From NCBI RefSeq assembly GCF_000430045.1, contig NZ_KE387023.1, positions 2,837,028 through 2,901,027 on the forward strand: DNA of 64,000 nucleotides, given 5' to 3'. Below, one piece after another: positions 18,696-31,028 of the stretch (positions are counted from its first letter, which is position 1; each line of letters starts with the position of its first letter). This DNA is from Calidithermus chliarophilus DSM 9957. GTDB lineage: Bacteria; Deinococcota; Deinococci; Deinococcales; Thermaceae. The translations under genes and the position numbers were made by a program. A model generated the notes under the pieces. It was not told the DNA's origin, searched no databases, and saw nothing but the letters and a program-made list of their open reading frames with translations.

Positions 18696-18892
18696 AGCGG
18701 TCGGCGATCAGCGAAGAGCGGAAGGCCCGTGGCGTGTGGCTCGTGGTGGAAAGGAACCCCTCCCTGCGCGCGGGGAGGGTTTATCCCCCCTGGCCCCCCT
18801 TGTTAAGGGGGGCGGAGAAAGGGCGTTTAGCGTTCGGCTATCGGCTATCAGCGTTTAGCTATCGGCGTACGGCGTACGACCCGCGCCCAGCG
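18696..18892. repeat. Composite repeat: 7-bp arrays flanking two GC-rich palindromes
   Basis: An array of ~8 heptads (from 18696: gcggtcg, gcgatca, gcgaaga, gcggaag, gcccgtg, gcgtgtg, gctcgtg) is followed by a palindrome around CTCCCTGCGCGCGGGGAG, then CCCCCCTT-GTT-AAGGGGGG, then a second array of 10 heptads (18823-18892). It occupies the pdxS-pdxT gap. Confidence 0.8.
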
Positions 18893-18893
18893 C

Positions 18894-19775
<882 letters not shown>

Positions 19776-19784
19776 AGCAAGACG

Positions 19785-19790
19785 AGTCTA
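19785..19790 (-). promoter_or_regulatory. -10 box of pdxS
   Basis: TAGACT on the minus strand is followed by 9 nt and the ATG at 19775, so the leader would be a few nt at most. A weak TTTCAC lies 17 nt upstream. Confidence 0.5.
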
Positions 19791-19828
19791 GCCCCCGCTT
19801 TGGCCCGGTGAAAGCGCCAATGGGGCTC

Positions 19829-19857
19829 GAAAAAACCCAGACCAATCGGCCTGGGTG
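19829..19857 (-). terminator. Intrinsic terminator of the LysM/M23 gene
   Basis: On the minus strand a 9-bp stem (ACCCAGGCC / GGTCTGGGT, one G-U pair) with loop GATT is followed by six T. It ends the transcript of the 19879-21114 gene and lies just upstream of the pdxS promoter. Confidence 0.9.
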
Positions 19858-19878
19858 AATGTATGGGGAGAGCAGGAA

Positions 19879-21114
19879 TCAGGGCAGGTAGGCCAGGGGG
19901 TTGCGGGGCGAGCCGCCCACGCGGACCTCGAAGTGGAGGTGGGGGCCGGTGGACCAGCCGGTCGAGCCGACGTAGCCGATGAGCTGGCCGCGCTCGACCC
20001 ACTCGCCCGCGCTCACCACGAAGCGGGACATGTGGCCGTAGAGGGTGTCCACGCCGCCGCCGTGGTCGATGACCACGTGGTAGCCGTAGCCCCAGGTGCT
20101 CCAGCCGGCCACCTGCACCTGGCCGCTGCGGGCGGCGTAGATGGGGGTGCCGTGGGGGGCGGCGAAGTCCACGCCGGTGTGGTAGCGCTGGTAGGCGCCC
20201 CGGCGGCCGAAGTAGGTGGTGATGACGTAGCTCTTGACCGGGTAGGTGTAGCCGCCCTCGCTCACGAAGTTGGAGCGGCGCACGGTGGCGGATTGGGCGA
20301 CCTGCCGCCGGGCCTGGGTCTGGGCCTGCGCCTGGCGCTGGGCGGCGAGGCGGGCCTGGCGCTTGGCCTCGGCCTCCCGGCGGGCGGCCTCCTCGCGGCG
20401 GCGCTGCTCGGCGAGGCGGGCGGCCTCCTCACGGGCCTTGCGCTCGGCCTCGAGGCGGGCCTGCCGCTCGGCTTCGCGCTTGGCGAGCAGGTTGTCGTAG
20501 GTGGTGCGGGCGAGGATGCCGGGGATGAGGATCAGGTCGCCCTCGGCGACCTCGGCGGGGTTGTCGATGCCGTTGACCTTGGCGAGCTTGAGCAGCGAGA
20601 CGCCGAAGCGGCCGGAGAGGTCGAGGAGGGTCTGGCCCTTGCTCAGCCGCACCAGCAGGCCCTTCTGCCCGGTGGGGATGTGGAGGACGGCGCCCTCGGT
20701 GAGGCGGTCGAGGCTGGGGATCCAGGGGTTGGCGGTGATGAGCTCGAGCTCGCTCACGCCGAAACGCGCCGCGATCCCCTTGAGGGTGTCGCGGCTGCGG
20801 ACGGTGTAGGGCTCGACGCCCGGCGGGACCCGGGGCTCACGGTCGGACTGGCCGGCAGTGAGGGGGATGCGCAGTCGCTGGCCCGGCTTGAGCTTGATGC
20901 CCTCGAGGCCGCTGGAGTACATGATGGCCTTGGGGTCAACCCGGTAGCGGCTGGCGATGCCGATCAGCGTGTCGCCGCTCTGCACCGTGTAGAGCACCCA
21001 GCCTTTGTTGGCGGGGGGCTCGAGCACCACTTCGGTTCCGTCGTTTTGGACGAGCGTCGCGAGGGGCGAGTGCAGGGCAGCGCCAGCGACAACAGCTTTG
21101 AGCAACGCTTCCAA
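19879..21114 (-). CDS. LysM-domain M23 peptidase (murein hydrolase or activator)
   Basis: 411 residues from TTG at 21114, preceded by GAGGAGG 9 nt upstream. A weak hydrophobic N-terminus is followed by three LysM repeats (~40-90, 100-150 and 153-200; first repeat YTVQSGDTLIGIASRYRV), a charged Ala/Glu/Arg/Gln-rich coiled coil (~210-275) and a C-terminal M23 domain. Zinc ligands are visible in YHTGVDFAAPHGTPIYA and GPHLHFEVR. The arrangement resembles EnvC/NlpD-type cell-division hydrolases and is probably periplasmic. It lies 54 nt after rho and may be read with it. The short signal sequence makes the export route uncertain. Confidence 0.9.
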   Translation of the reverse strand: MEALLKAVVAGAALHSPLATLVQNDGTEVVLEPPANKGWVLYTVQSGDTLIGIASRYRVDPKAIMYSSGLEGIKLKPGQRLRIPLTAGQSDREPRVPPGVEPYTVRSRDTLKGIAARFGVSELELITANPWIPSLDRLTEGAVLHIPTGQKGLLVRLSKGQTLLDLSGRFGVSLLKLAKVNGIDNPAEVAEGDLILIPGILARTTYDNLLAKREAERQARLEAERKAREEAARLAEQRRREEAARREAEAKRQARLAAQRQAQAQTQARRQVAQSATVRRSNFVSEGGYTYPVKSYVITTYFGRRGAYQRYHTGVDFAAPHGTPIYAARSGQVQVAGWSTWGYGYHVVIDHGGGVDTLYGHMSRFVVSAGEWVERGQLIGYVGSTGWSTGPHLHFEVRVGGSPRNPLAYLP

Positions 21115-21168
21115 GAGCGATTCCTCCTCGGCGATGAAACGCCGCCTGAAACTCTCGCGGGATTATAA

Positions 21169-22449
21169 CTACTTCGCCGCCAGAGTTGCAAGGAACTCTT
21201 TGTTGGTTTTGGTACGGGAGAGCCTCGCCAACAGCATTTCCATGGCTTCGGCGGGGTCCATGTCGGCCAATACCTTGCGAAGCAGCCACATCTTGTGGAT
21301 GACCTCTTCGCCCAACAGCAGTTCTTCGCGACGGGTGCCGGACTTGAGGATGTCGATCGCGGGGAAAATCCGCCGCTCTTCCAGGCGGCGCGAGAGGTGG
21401 AGCTCCATGTTGCCGGTGCCCTTGAACTCCTCGAAGATCACGTCGTCCATGCGGCTGCCGGTCTCGACCAGGGCGGTGGCCAGGATCGTCAAGGATCCGC
21501 CGCCCCGGATGTTGCGGGCAGCCCCCAGGAAGCGCTTGGGGAAGTGCAGGGCTGCCGAATCCAAGCCGCCCGACAGGGTTCGGCCCGTCGGCGGCGTAAC
21601 CAGGTTGTTAGCCCGCGCTAGGCGGGTGATGGAGTCGAGCAGGATCAGCACGTGGCCGCCCTCCTCGACGATGCGGCGGCTGCGTTCGTGCACGAACTCG
21701 GCCACGCGGATGTGGTTTTGGGGGGGTTCGTCGAAGGTCGAGGCGATGACCTCGGCGCCGTCGACCGACTCGCGGAAGTCGGTGACCTCCTCGGGGCGCT
21801 CGTCGATGAGCAGGACGATGACCTTGATGTCGGGCTCGTTGCGCAGCACGGCCCGGGCGACCTTCTTGAGCAGGGTGGTCTTACCGGCCTTGGGCGGGGC
21901 GACGATCAGGCCGCGCTGCCCGCGGCCGATGGGAGCCAGCAGGTCGATGACGCGGTTGGAGGACTCCTCGCCGGTGGTCTCGAGGATGATCTGGCGGTCG
22001 GGGAACTGCGGGATGAGGTCGTCGAACTTGGGGCGCTTGGCGGCGGCCTCGGGGTCGAGGTTGTTGACCGCCTCGACCTTCATGAGGGTGCCGTAGCGCT
22101 CGTTCTCACGGGGCGGCCGGGCCTTGCCCACGACGTAGTCGCCGGTGCGGAGCTGGTACTGCTTGATGAGGCCGGCGCTGACGATGACCGAGCGGGACTC
22201 GAGGGCGTAGAGGTTCTCCTGCAAGAAGCCGTAGCCGTCGGAGCTGATCTCGAGGTAGCCCTTGGCGAGGTTTAAGCCCTCGTCGGTGGCCTCCTGGCCC
22301 AGCAGGGCCATGACCAGCTCGTCCTTGCGCATTTTCTTGTAGTCTTCGATCCCCGCCTTGGCCGCCAGCAGGTGCAGCTCGGGCAGAATCTTGGCCGAGA
22401 GTTCCTGAAAACCCAGCGGCGTTTCAGCGGCGGTGCTCTTTTTTCTCAT
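21169..22449 (-). CDS. rho: Transcription termination factor Rho
   Basis: 426 residues from ATG at 22449, whose A is shared with the transaldolase stop (TAATG). The N-terminal helical and cold-shock-type RNA-binding domain (~1-130) includes GYLEISSDGYGFLQ. The ATPase domain has Walker A APPKAGKTTLL and Walker B HVLILLDSITRLARA, the Q-loop PPTGRTLSGGLD and the R-loop KGTGNMELHL. Hexameric Rho terminates untranslated RNA. Translational coupling to a transaldolase gene is the local peculiarity. Confidence 0.97.
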   Translation of the reverse strand: MRKKSTAAETPLGFQELSAKILPELHLLAAKAGIEDYKKMRKDELVMALLGQEATDEGLNLAKGYLEISSDGYGFLQENLYALESRSVIVSAGLIKQYQLRTGDYVVGKARPPRENERYGTLMKVEAVNNLDPEAAAKRPKFDDLIPQFPDRQIILETTGEESSNRVIDLLAPIGRGQRGLIVAPPKAGKTTLLKKVARAVLRNEPDIKVIVLLIDERPEEVTDFRESVDGAEVIASTFDEPPQNHIRVAEFVHERSRRIVEEGGHVLILLDSITRLARANNLVTPPTGRTLSGGLDSAALHFPKRFLGAARNIRGGGSLTILATALVETGSRMDDVIFEEFKGTGNMELHLSRRLEERRIFPAIDILKSGTRREELLLGEEVIHKMWLLRKVLADMDPAEAMEMLLARLSRTKTNKEFLATLAAK

Positions 22450-23093
22450 TAGGGGTTCACCTTGGCCCAGTCGTCCATGAACTTCTTCAGACCGATGTCG
22501 GTCAGGGGGTGCTGGATGAGCATCTTGAACACGCTCTGCGGCATGGTGGCGATGTCGGCGCCGGCCAGCGCGGCGTCGGTGACGTGGCGGGGGTGGCGGA
22601 TGGAGGCGGCGAGGACCTTGGTGGGGAGGTTTTGCACGGCGAAGAGGTCGGCGATCTCGCGCACGAGGTCCATGCCCTCCCAGGAGATGTCGTCGACGCG
22701 GCCCAGGAAGGGCGAGACGCACCAGGCCCCGGCCCGGGCAGCCAGCAGGGCCTGGTTGGCCGAGAAGACGAGGGTCATGTTGACGCGGACGCCCTCGGAG
22801 CTGAGCACCTTGCAGGCCTTGAGCCCCTCGATGGTGGTGGGCAGCTTGACGACGACGTAGTCGTCGATCTTGGCCAGGCGGCGGCCCTCGGCGATCATCT
22901 CGGGGTGGGCCAGGCTGGTGACCTCGGCCGAGACGGGTCCCTGGACCACTTCGCAGATCTCTTTGATGGTCGGTTCAAAGGGGCGGCCCGACTTGAGGAT
23001 CAGGCTGGGGTTGGTGGTGACGCCGGAGAGCACCCCCCAGGAGGCCACTTCCTTGATTTCTTCGATCACGGCAGTATCCAGGTACAGTTCCAT
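22449..23093 (-). CDS. tal: Transaldolase, short (TalC/fructose-6-phosphate aldolase-like) type
   Basis: 214 residues from ATG at 23093 (MELYLDTA); a GTG nine bases earlier is possible but crowds the ribosome site GAGGGAG. The short decameric transaldolase family has SGVTTNPSLI at the N-terminus, the Schiff-base Lys in YVVVKLPTT, MTLVFSANQALLAARAGA and SPFLGRVDD. It transfers dihydroxyacetone units in the pentose phosphate pathway. It has its own promoter and is followed without a gap by rho. Confidence 0.95.
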   Translation of the reverse strand: MELYLDTAVIEEIKEVASWGVLSGVTTNPSLILKSGRPFEPTIKEICEVVQGPVSAEVTSLAHPEMIAEGRRLAKIDDYVVVKLPTTIEGLKACKVLSSEGVRVNMTLVFSANQALLAARAGAWCVSPFLGRVDDISWEGMDLVREIADLFAVQNLPTKVLAASIRHPRHVTDAALAGADIATMPQSVFKMLIQHPLTDIGLKKFMDDWAKVNP

Positions 23094-23139
23094 AAAAGGC
23101 ACACTCCCTCAGGTTGTCGACGCTTTGGGCTTAGGCCCA

Positions 23140-23169
23140 AGTCTAACCCCCAGCACAGCACCGCTGCAA
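23140..23169 (-). promoter_or_regulatory. Promoter of tal-rho
   Basis: The minus strand has TTGCAG, 18 nt, TAGACT, with a start near 23133. A small hairpin (TTGGGC-CTAA-GCCCAA) spans the predicted start. Confidence 0.6.
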
Positions 23170-23180
23170 GGTTTTAGCGT

Positions 23181-23209
23181 TTGACATCCTGTTTGGGGGT
23201 AGCTAGCAT
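23181..23209 (+). promoter_or_regulatory. Promoter of the ileS leader
   Basis: A consensus -35 TTGACA (23181-23186), 17 nt, TAGCAT (23204-23209). It lies ~430 nt upstream of ileS, which fits the long structured leader that follows. Confidence 0.8.
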
Positions 23210-23229
23210 AAGCTTTACCCTATGGCAGC

Positions 23230-23640
23230 CGCATAGGAGTATAGGCCATGCTGCCGGGGTTGTAAAGCAAGGGCGGGGACGAGTAAGCGCCGATGCCCAC
23301 GCAGCGAGCCGGGGAGAGTGCGAGCCCGACGGCAACTTCGCCGCTGAAAATCACCCCGCTGCCGTCGGGAAGAACGGAAGGCTCGGGTCTTAATCGATGC
23401 TTGAGCCATCCCAGTAGACCCCGCGGGTGCGCCCGAGACAGCGCGCAAGAGTGCCTGGATGAAGGCCGATAGCCGGTAGCCAAAAAGCTAGGGCCATCAG
23501 TTATCCGCGTCATTCAGGAAGTGCGGTGGTACCGCGAGAGAAGCCAGAGAGGCGACTTTCGTCCGCACCTGAGCTGTTTCCGAGCAGCGGCCCGGGTGCG
23601 GGCGTTGCTTTTGGGGCGGCCAGAAGGAGACCAGATCGCG
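23230..23640 (+). promoter_or_regulatory. T-box riboswitch leader of ileS
   Basis: The conserved T-box sequence appears as GGTGGTACCGCG (23525-23536), where the free CCA end of uncharged tRNA would pair. It is enclosed by GTGCGG / CCGCAC (23521-23526 with 23563-23568). Upstream a long stem I region contains GAGAGTGCGAGC and a candidate Ile specifier ATC at 23350-23352 in an A-rich loop. A competing pairing CCGCACC (23563-23569) with the downstream GGTGCGG would give the alternative hairpin before the ribosome site AAGGAGA at 23624-23630. It is not clear whether control is transcriptional or translational; only a short T run follows the alternative hairpin. A few repeat-like heptads lie near 23464. 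Confidence 0.8.
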
Positions 23641-26922
<3,282 letters not shown>

Positions 26923-27119
26923 TGCCCGATTCGGTTGGTCCCCCGCCGAGCGGCGGCGGACCAACCCGGCCGAAGTTATCCCCGTAGCGGAGGGCGATAG
27001 CGCCCCTTTGGAAGGGATACGCTTGCTTCGCCGACCGCCAGGGAGGGGTGTGCTCTGGGATTCGAAAAGATGGCCCCTGACTTTTTCTGTCGAATGAGAT
27101 TATCTTTTCGAATCCGGCA
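26923..27119. mobile_element. MITE-like element, long copy
   Basis: 197 bp flanked by TGA (26920-26922, the ileS stop) and TGA (27120-27122). The ends TGCCCGATTC and GAATCCGGCA are inverted repeats (9 of 10). The first palindrome is GGTTGGTCC...GGACCAACC and the second GGATTCGAAAAGAT...ATCTTTTCGAATCC. The second carries A-T to G-C changes on both arms relative to other copies, keeping the pairing. Confidence 0.75.
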
Positions 27120-27240
27120 TGAGCGCTCCTTTAGATTGGCCAGCGCCGCCAGGCGGCGATCTTGAGCCCCAGCAGCGAGGCCGGTACAGCCGGTCGCGTC
27201 CTGGACCGCATCAGGCGCGAGTGAAGAGCATGATGAGCAG

Positions 27241-27271
27241 CCCTCCCCGTCGCTCGGGGAGGGGTTTTTTT
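27241..27271 (+). terminator. Intrinsic terminator downstream of ileS
   Basis: A 9-bp stem CCCTCCCCG / CGGGGAGGG with loop TCGCT is followed by seven T. It lies between ileS (and its MITE) and the diguanylate cyclase gene. Confidence 0.9.
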
Positions 27272-27342
27272 CCCTTTCCCTCCCCTCGGTTATGGTGTAA
27301 ACTTCGAACCTACTGAAGGGCTACCTGGAGGCGAGGAACACC

Positions 27343-29274
27343 GTGTCGGACGTTCATTCAAAGCTCCCCGAAGCCGAGTTGCTGGCGGCCGTGCTCGAGC
27401 CGATGGTGATGCTGGATGGACACAGCCGGGTGCTGGCCTGGAACCCGGCGGCCGAGCGGGCTTTCGGCTACAGCCCGGCCGAGGCCCTGGGCCAGCCGCT
27501 GGGCCAGCTCCTGGGGGTGAGCCTGTCGGCGGAGCAGCTCTGCGCGGCGGCTTCAGAGGCGGAGGCCAGCCGGACAGTGGAGGCCCGCAGCGCCGACGGG
27601 CAGATCCACCTGCTCGAGCTCTCCCTGCGGCCCTACCCCAAAGACGGGCAGACCCTGTACCTGGCCTGCCTGCGCGACCAGACGCCCCTGCGCCGGGCCC
27701 AGCAGGAGGTGCGGGCGCTCCAGGCCGAGACCGAGCGGCTGGCGGCCCAGCGCACCACGCTCGAGGCCAGCCTGCGCGAGAGCGCCTACCTCGCGGCGCT
27801 CACGGGGGCCCTCGAGCGCTACGAGGACCTGCAGCCCCTGGCCGGAGAGGTGGTGCGCCGCCTGCGGCCGCTGGTGGGCGCCGACTGGATCGCGGTGCTG
27901 GTGGGGAACCCCAAGGAGGGCTTCCAGCCCGTCGCCTTCGACGGCTACGCCCCCGCGCTGCTGCGCTCCTTCACCGAGCGCTCGGCCCTGCTGGGCCAGG
28001 ACGACGCCCTCACGCCCGAGCTCACCCAGGCCCAGCCCCAGTTCGTCGACGACTACGGTGGCCTGGCCCGGACGCACCCCGCCCACCTGGCCGCCGGGGT
28101 GGCCTCGGTGGCCTGGGTCCCCTTCGGGCAGCCGGAGCAGGAATTCGGGCTGCTGGGGGCCTTCCGCCTGGGCACGCCCCGCCCCTGGCGCCTGGAGGAG
28201 CAGGGGTTGCTCGAGGTCACCGCCGACGCGCTCTCCATCTCGGCCCAGCGGGTCACGCGGGCGCGGCAGTTGCGCGAGGCGGCGCAGTACTCCGAGGTGC
28301 TGCTGCAGATCTCGCGCCTGACCGAGACGGCGCTCGAGGTCGAGGAGGTGGCCGCCGAGGTCATCCGCACCATCGCCAACGTGGCCGACGTGGACTGGAT
28401 CGGGCTGGCCGTGGTGCGCGGCAACTCGGTGGGCCTGCGCAAGGTCTGGGACAGCCCCATGTCAATCCCCACCGCCGACATGCACAAGGAGATCAGCCCG
28501 GTGTGGGAGGCCATCGAGGCCGGCAACCCGGTCTATATCGACGACTACCCCAACCACCCCCGGGCGATGGCGGCCTTGCTCGAGGTGGGCGTGCAGACGG
28601 TGGCGATCATCCCCCTGACGCTCGGCGAACGGGGCATGGCGATCTTCGCGGCCAAGTTCGGCCCCGACCGCCCGTGGACCCAGAAGGACCGTAGCCTCTT
28701 CGAGGCCGCCGCCCGCAGCGTGCGCACCGCGCAGGAGCACCGCGACTACCTGCGCGCGGTGGAGGCCGCCGCCTTCACCGACGCCCTCACCGGGCTGAGC
28801 AACCGCCGGGCCTTCGACCGCGACCTCGACGCCGCGCTCAACAGCGCCCGCCGCCACGGCTACTCCGTGAGCCTGCTCATGCTCGACCTCGACGGGCTCA
28901 AGCAGGTCAACGACACCCAGGGCCACGAGCGGGGCGACGCGCTGCTGCGGGGCTTCGCGCACGCCCTGCACTCGACCCTGCGCCGCGAGGACCGCATCTA
29001 CCGCCTCGGCGGCGACGAGTACGCGGCGATCCTCGAGCACACCCCCTCGGGCCAGAGCACCCTCGCCGCCATCCGGGCGCGGGTGGACCAGGCCATCGCG
29101 GTGCTGCGGTCCGGCGGCTTCCCCGAGGCCGACGTGAGCGCCGGCCTCGCCGCCTACCCTGCCGACACCACCGACTTGCAGGAGCTCGTGCGCCTGGCCG
29201 ACGAGCGCATGTACGAGGAGAAGGCCATCCACCGCGCCCGCCGGGCCCGCCCCAACGGGGGCGAACGCGGATAG
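27343..29274 (+). CDS. Diguanylate cyclase with PAS and two GAF domains
   Basis: 643 residues from GTG, with CTGGAGGCGAGG upstream and a -10 TAAACT at 27298-27303. PAS at ~12-118 (VLAWNPAAERAFGYSPAEALGQ), a short coiled coil, GAF at ~150-305, a second GAF at ~315-470, and GGDEF at ~475-635. The active motif is RLGGDEYAAI (about residue 556), with Tyr in place of Phe, which is common. DALTGLSNRRAFDRDL precedes it. An RxxD inhibitory site (RRED) lies five residues before GGDEY, so product inhibition by c-di-GMP is likely. There are no transmembrane segments, so it is a cytosolic sensor. The ligands of the PAS/GAF domains are unknown. Confidence 0.93.
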   Translation: MSDVHSKLPEAELLAAVLEPMVMLDGHSRVLAWNPAAERAFGYSPAEALGQPLGQLLGVSLSAEQLCAAASEAEASRTVEARSADGQIHLLELSLRPYPKDGQTLYLACLRDQTPLRRAQQEVRALQAETERLAAQRTTLEASLRESAYLAALTGALERYEDLQPLAGEVVRRLRPLVGADWIAVLVGNPKEGFQPVAFDGYAPALLRSFTERSALLGQDDALTPELTQAQPQFVDDYGGLARTHPAHLAAGVASVAWVPFGQPEQEFGLLGAFRLGTPRPWRLEEQGLLEVTADALSISAQRVTRARQLREAAQYSEVLLQISRLTETALEVEEVAAEVIRTIANVADVDWIGLAVVRGNSVGLRKVWDSPMSIPTADMHKEISPVWEAIEAGNPVYIDDYPNHPRAMAALLEVGVQTVAIIPLTLGERGMAIFAAKFGPDRPWTQKDRSLFEAAARSVRTAQEHRDYLRAVEAAAFTDALTGLSNRRAFDRDLDAALNSARRHGYSVSLLMLDLDGLKQVNDTQGHERGDALLRGFAHALHSTLRREDRIYRLGGDEYAAILEHTPSGQSTLAAIRARVDQAIAVLRSGGFPEADVSAGLAAYPADTTDLQELVRLADERMYEEKAIHRARRARPNGGERG

Positions 29275-29397
29275 CCCATAACTGCGTCACACAGTAAGGC
29301 CGGGGAAACGCCCCATGCCCTTTCCAAGGGAATCGCGCAGGGCACATGGCGTACGACGCCGGACGTATGGCCCTGCTGCCGGCGACCTCCATGGGTG

Positions 29398-29434
29398 ATT
29401 ATGTGCTTATTTTCACGATACTTTCTGCTCGTGA
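29398..29434 (+). repeat. Intergenic element, copy 3 of 3 (upstream of M24 peptidase)
   Basis: TTATGTG...TTTTCACGATA...GCTCGTGA: the most divergent copy, but the TCACGA / TCGTGA arms and their spacing are intact. It ends 23 bp upstream of the -10 box at 29458. Confidence 0.5.
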
Positions 29435-29457
29435 GTGATTTCCTCGCTTTTGCGTGT

Positions 29458-29463
29458 TAGACT
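29458..29463 (+). promoter_or_regulatory. -10 box of the M24 peptidase operon (leaderless GTG)
   Basis: TAGACT is followed by 6 nt and GTG at 29470. There is no Shine-Dalgarno sequence. Confidence 0.6.
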
Positions 29464-29469
29464 TTTGCG

Positions 29470-30513
29470 GTGCATCCCCTGAGTAAAGTGCTCGAGGACG
29501 CCGGTCTGGACGCCCTGATGGTCACCCAGCCGGAGAACGTCCGCTACCTCTCCGGCTTTACCAGCCCCAAGGACGGCTGGGTCGTCGTCTACCGCGAGGG
29601 CATGGTGCTCGTCACCGACCCGCGCTACACCGTGCAGGCCGAGCAGGAGTCGCGCATCCCGCACCGCATCGTGCCGCGGGAGAAGGCCGCCGAGGTCACG
29701 GCCGAACTGCTCAAGGGCCGGGTAGGCTTCGAGGCCAACCACCTCGCCTTCGGGCGGCTCGAGGCCCTGCGCGAGCAGGTCCCCGCGGAGTGGGTGCCCA
29801 CCCAGGACCTGGTGGAGAAGCTGCGCCTGACCAAGACCCCCGAGGAGCTCAAGCACATCCGGGCCGCCGCCAAGCTCGCCGACGAGGGCTTCGGGCACAT
29901 CCTGCCCTTCCTGCGGCCGGGCTCGAGCGAGCTCGACATCGCGCTGGAGCTGGAGTTCTACCTGCGCAAGCGCGGCTCGGAGGGCATCGCCTTCGAGATC
30001 ATCGTGGCCTCGGGCGAGCGCAGCGCCATGCCCCACGGGGCGGCGAGCGCCAAGAAGCTGCTGCCGGGTGAGCTGGTCACCCTCGACTTCGGCGCGGTGG
30101 TGGAGGGCTACCGCTCGGACATGACCCGCACCGTGGCCCTCGGGGAGGTCTCGCGGGAGCTGCGGGCCATTTACGACGCGGTGCTCGAAGCCCAGCAGCG
30201 CGCGCTCGAGGCCGTGCGCCCCGGCAAGCTGGGCAAGGAGATCGACGGCGTGGCCCGGCAGGTGCTGGCCGAGCGGGGCTACGGGGAGTACTTCGCCCAC
30301 GGCCTGGGGCACGGGGTGGGCCTGGCGATCCACGAGGGCCCCAGCCTCGGCCGCCTCTCCGAGCACGTGCTCGAGCCCGGCATGGTGGTGACCGTCGAGC
30401 CCGGGGTGTACGTGCCGGGGGTCGGCGGCTGCCGCATCGAGGACCTGGTGCTGGTCACGCCGACGGGCTACGAGGTGCTCTCGCACAGCTCCAAGGCGTT
30501 CACGAGCCTATGA
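29470..30513 (+). CDS. M24 family Xaa-Pro peptidase (aminopeptidase P/prolidase-like)
   Basis: 347 residues. The N-terminal creatinase-like domain (~1-120, with [18 protein letters not shown]) precedes the pita-bread catalytic domain. Metal ligands are visible: Asp in [19 protein letters not shown] (two), His in [18 protein letters not shown], Glu in [14 protein letters not shown] and Glu in [10 protein letters not shown]. It removes N-terminal residues before proline or splits Xaa-Pro dipeptides; which one is not resolvable. It is first gene of a tightly overlapping three-gene operon with rlpA and nfo. Confidence 0.93.
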   Translation: MHPLSKVLEDAGLDALMVTQPENVRYLSGFTSPKDGWVVVYREGMVLVTDPRYTVQAEQESRIPHRIVPREKAAEVTAELLKGRVGFEANHLAFGRLEALREQVPAEWVPTQDLVEKLRLTKTPEELKHIRAAAKLADEGFGHILPFLRPGSSELDIALELEFYLRKRGSEGIAFEIIVASGERSAMPHGAASAKKLLPGELVTLDFGAVVEGYRSDMTRTVALGEVSRELRAIYDAVLEAQQRALEAVRPGKLGKEIDGVARQVLAERGYGEYFAHGLGHGVGLAIHEGPSLGRLSEHVLEPGMVVTVEPGVYVPGVGGCRIEDLVLVTPTGYEVLSHSSKAFTSL

Positions 30514-31028
30514 AACGCGGCTGGCTGGTCGGCCTCGCGGTGTGCCTGAGCCTGGCGCTGGCCCAGGGCTACCGCGTGCAGAAGGGCGACACCCTCTACT
30601 CCATCGCCCGCCGCTACGGCACCACGGTGGAGGCCCTCAAGGCCCTCAACGGCCTGAGCGGCGACGTGATCAGGGTGGGCCAGGTGCTCCAGGTCTCGGG
30701 TACCCCCGCCGCCCGCCCCGCCGCCACGAACCGCGACTGGCGCTTCTACCAGCAAGGCCGCGCGGCCTGGTACGGCCCCGGCTTCCAGGGCCGGCGCACC
30801 GCCAGCGGCGAGCGCTTCGACACCTACGGCTTCACCGCCGCCCACCGCACGCTGCCCTTCGGCACGCAGGTGCGGGTGACCAACCTGCGCAACGGGCGCA
30901 GCGTGATCGTGCGCATCAACGACCGGGGGCCCTACACCCGCGGCTACGTCATTGACCTCTCCTACGCCGCGGCCCGGGCCATCGGGATGTCGGGGAGTGC
31001 CACGGTGCGCATCGAAGTCTTGCGATGA
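30510..31028 (+). CDS. rlpA: LysM plus RlpA-like double-psi beta-barrel protein
   Basis: 172 residues. A signal peptide ([19 protein letters not shown]) is followed by one LysM domain (~20-63, YRVQKGDTLYSIARRYGT) and an RlpA-type barrel (~80-172) with GRAAWYGPGFQGRRTASGERFD, LPFGTQVRVTNLRNGRSV and RINDRGPYTRG. RlpA proteins bind or cleave denuded peptidoglycan glycans at the septum; the conserved Asp of the DRGP motif is present. There is no lipobox and no SPOR domain; LysM replaces SPOR as the wall anchor. The ATG overlaps the peptidase stop and its own TGA overlaps the nfo ATG. Confidence 0.93.
   Translation: MKRGWLVGLAVCLSLALAQGYRVQKGDTLYSIARRYGTTVEALKALNGLSGDVIRVGQVLQVSGTPAARPAATNRDWRFYQQGRAAWYGPGFQGRRTASGERFDTYGFTAAHRTLPFGTQVRVTNLRNGRSVIVRINDRGPYTRGYVIDLSYAAARAIGMSGSATVRIEVLR

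Noticed and set aside
27119-27316. 65-codon frame downstream of ileS
   Set aside because: It begins at the MITE end and runs through an intrinsic terminator; the composition is not protein-like.
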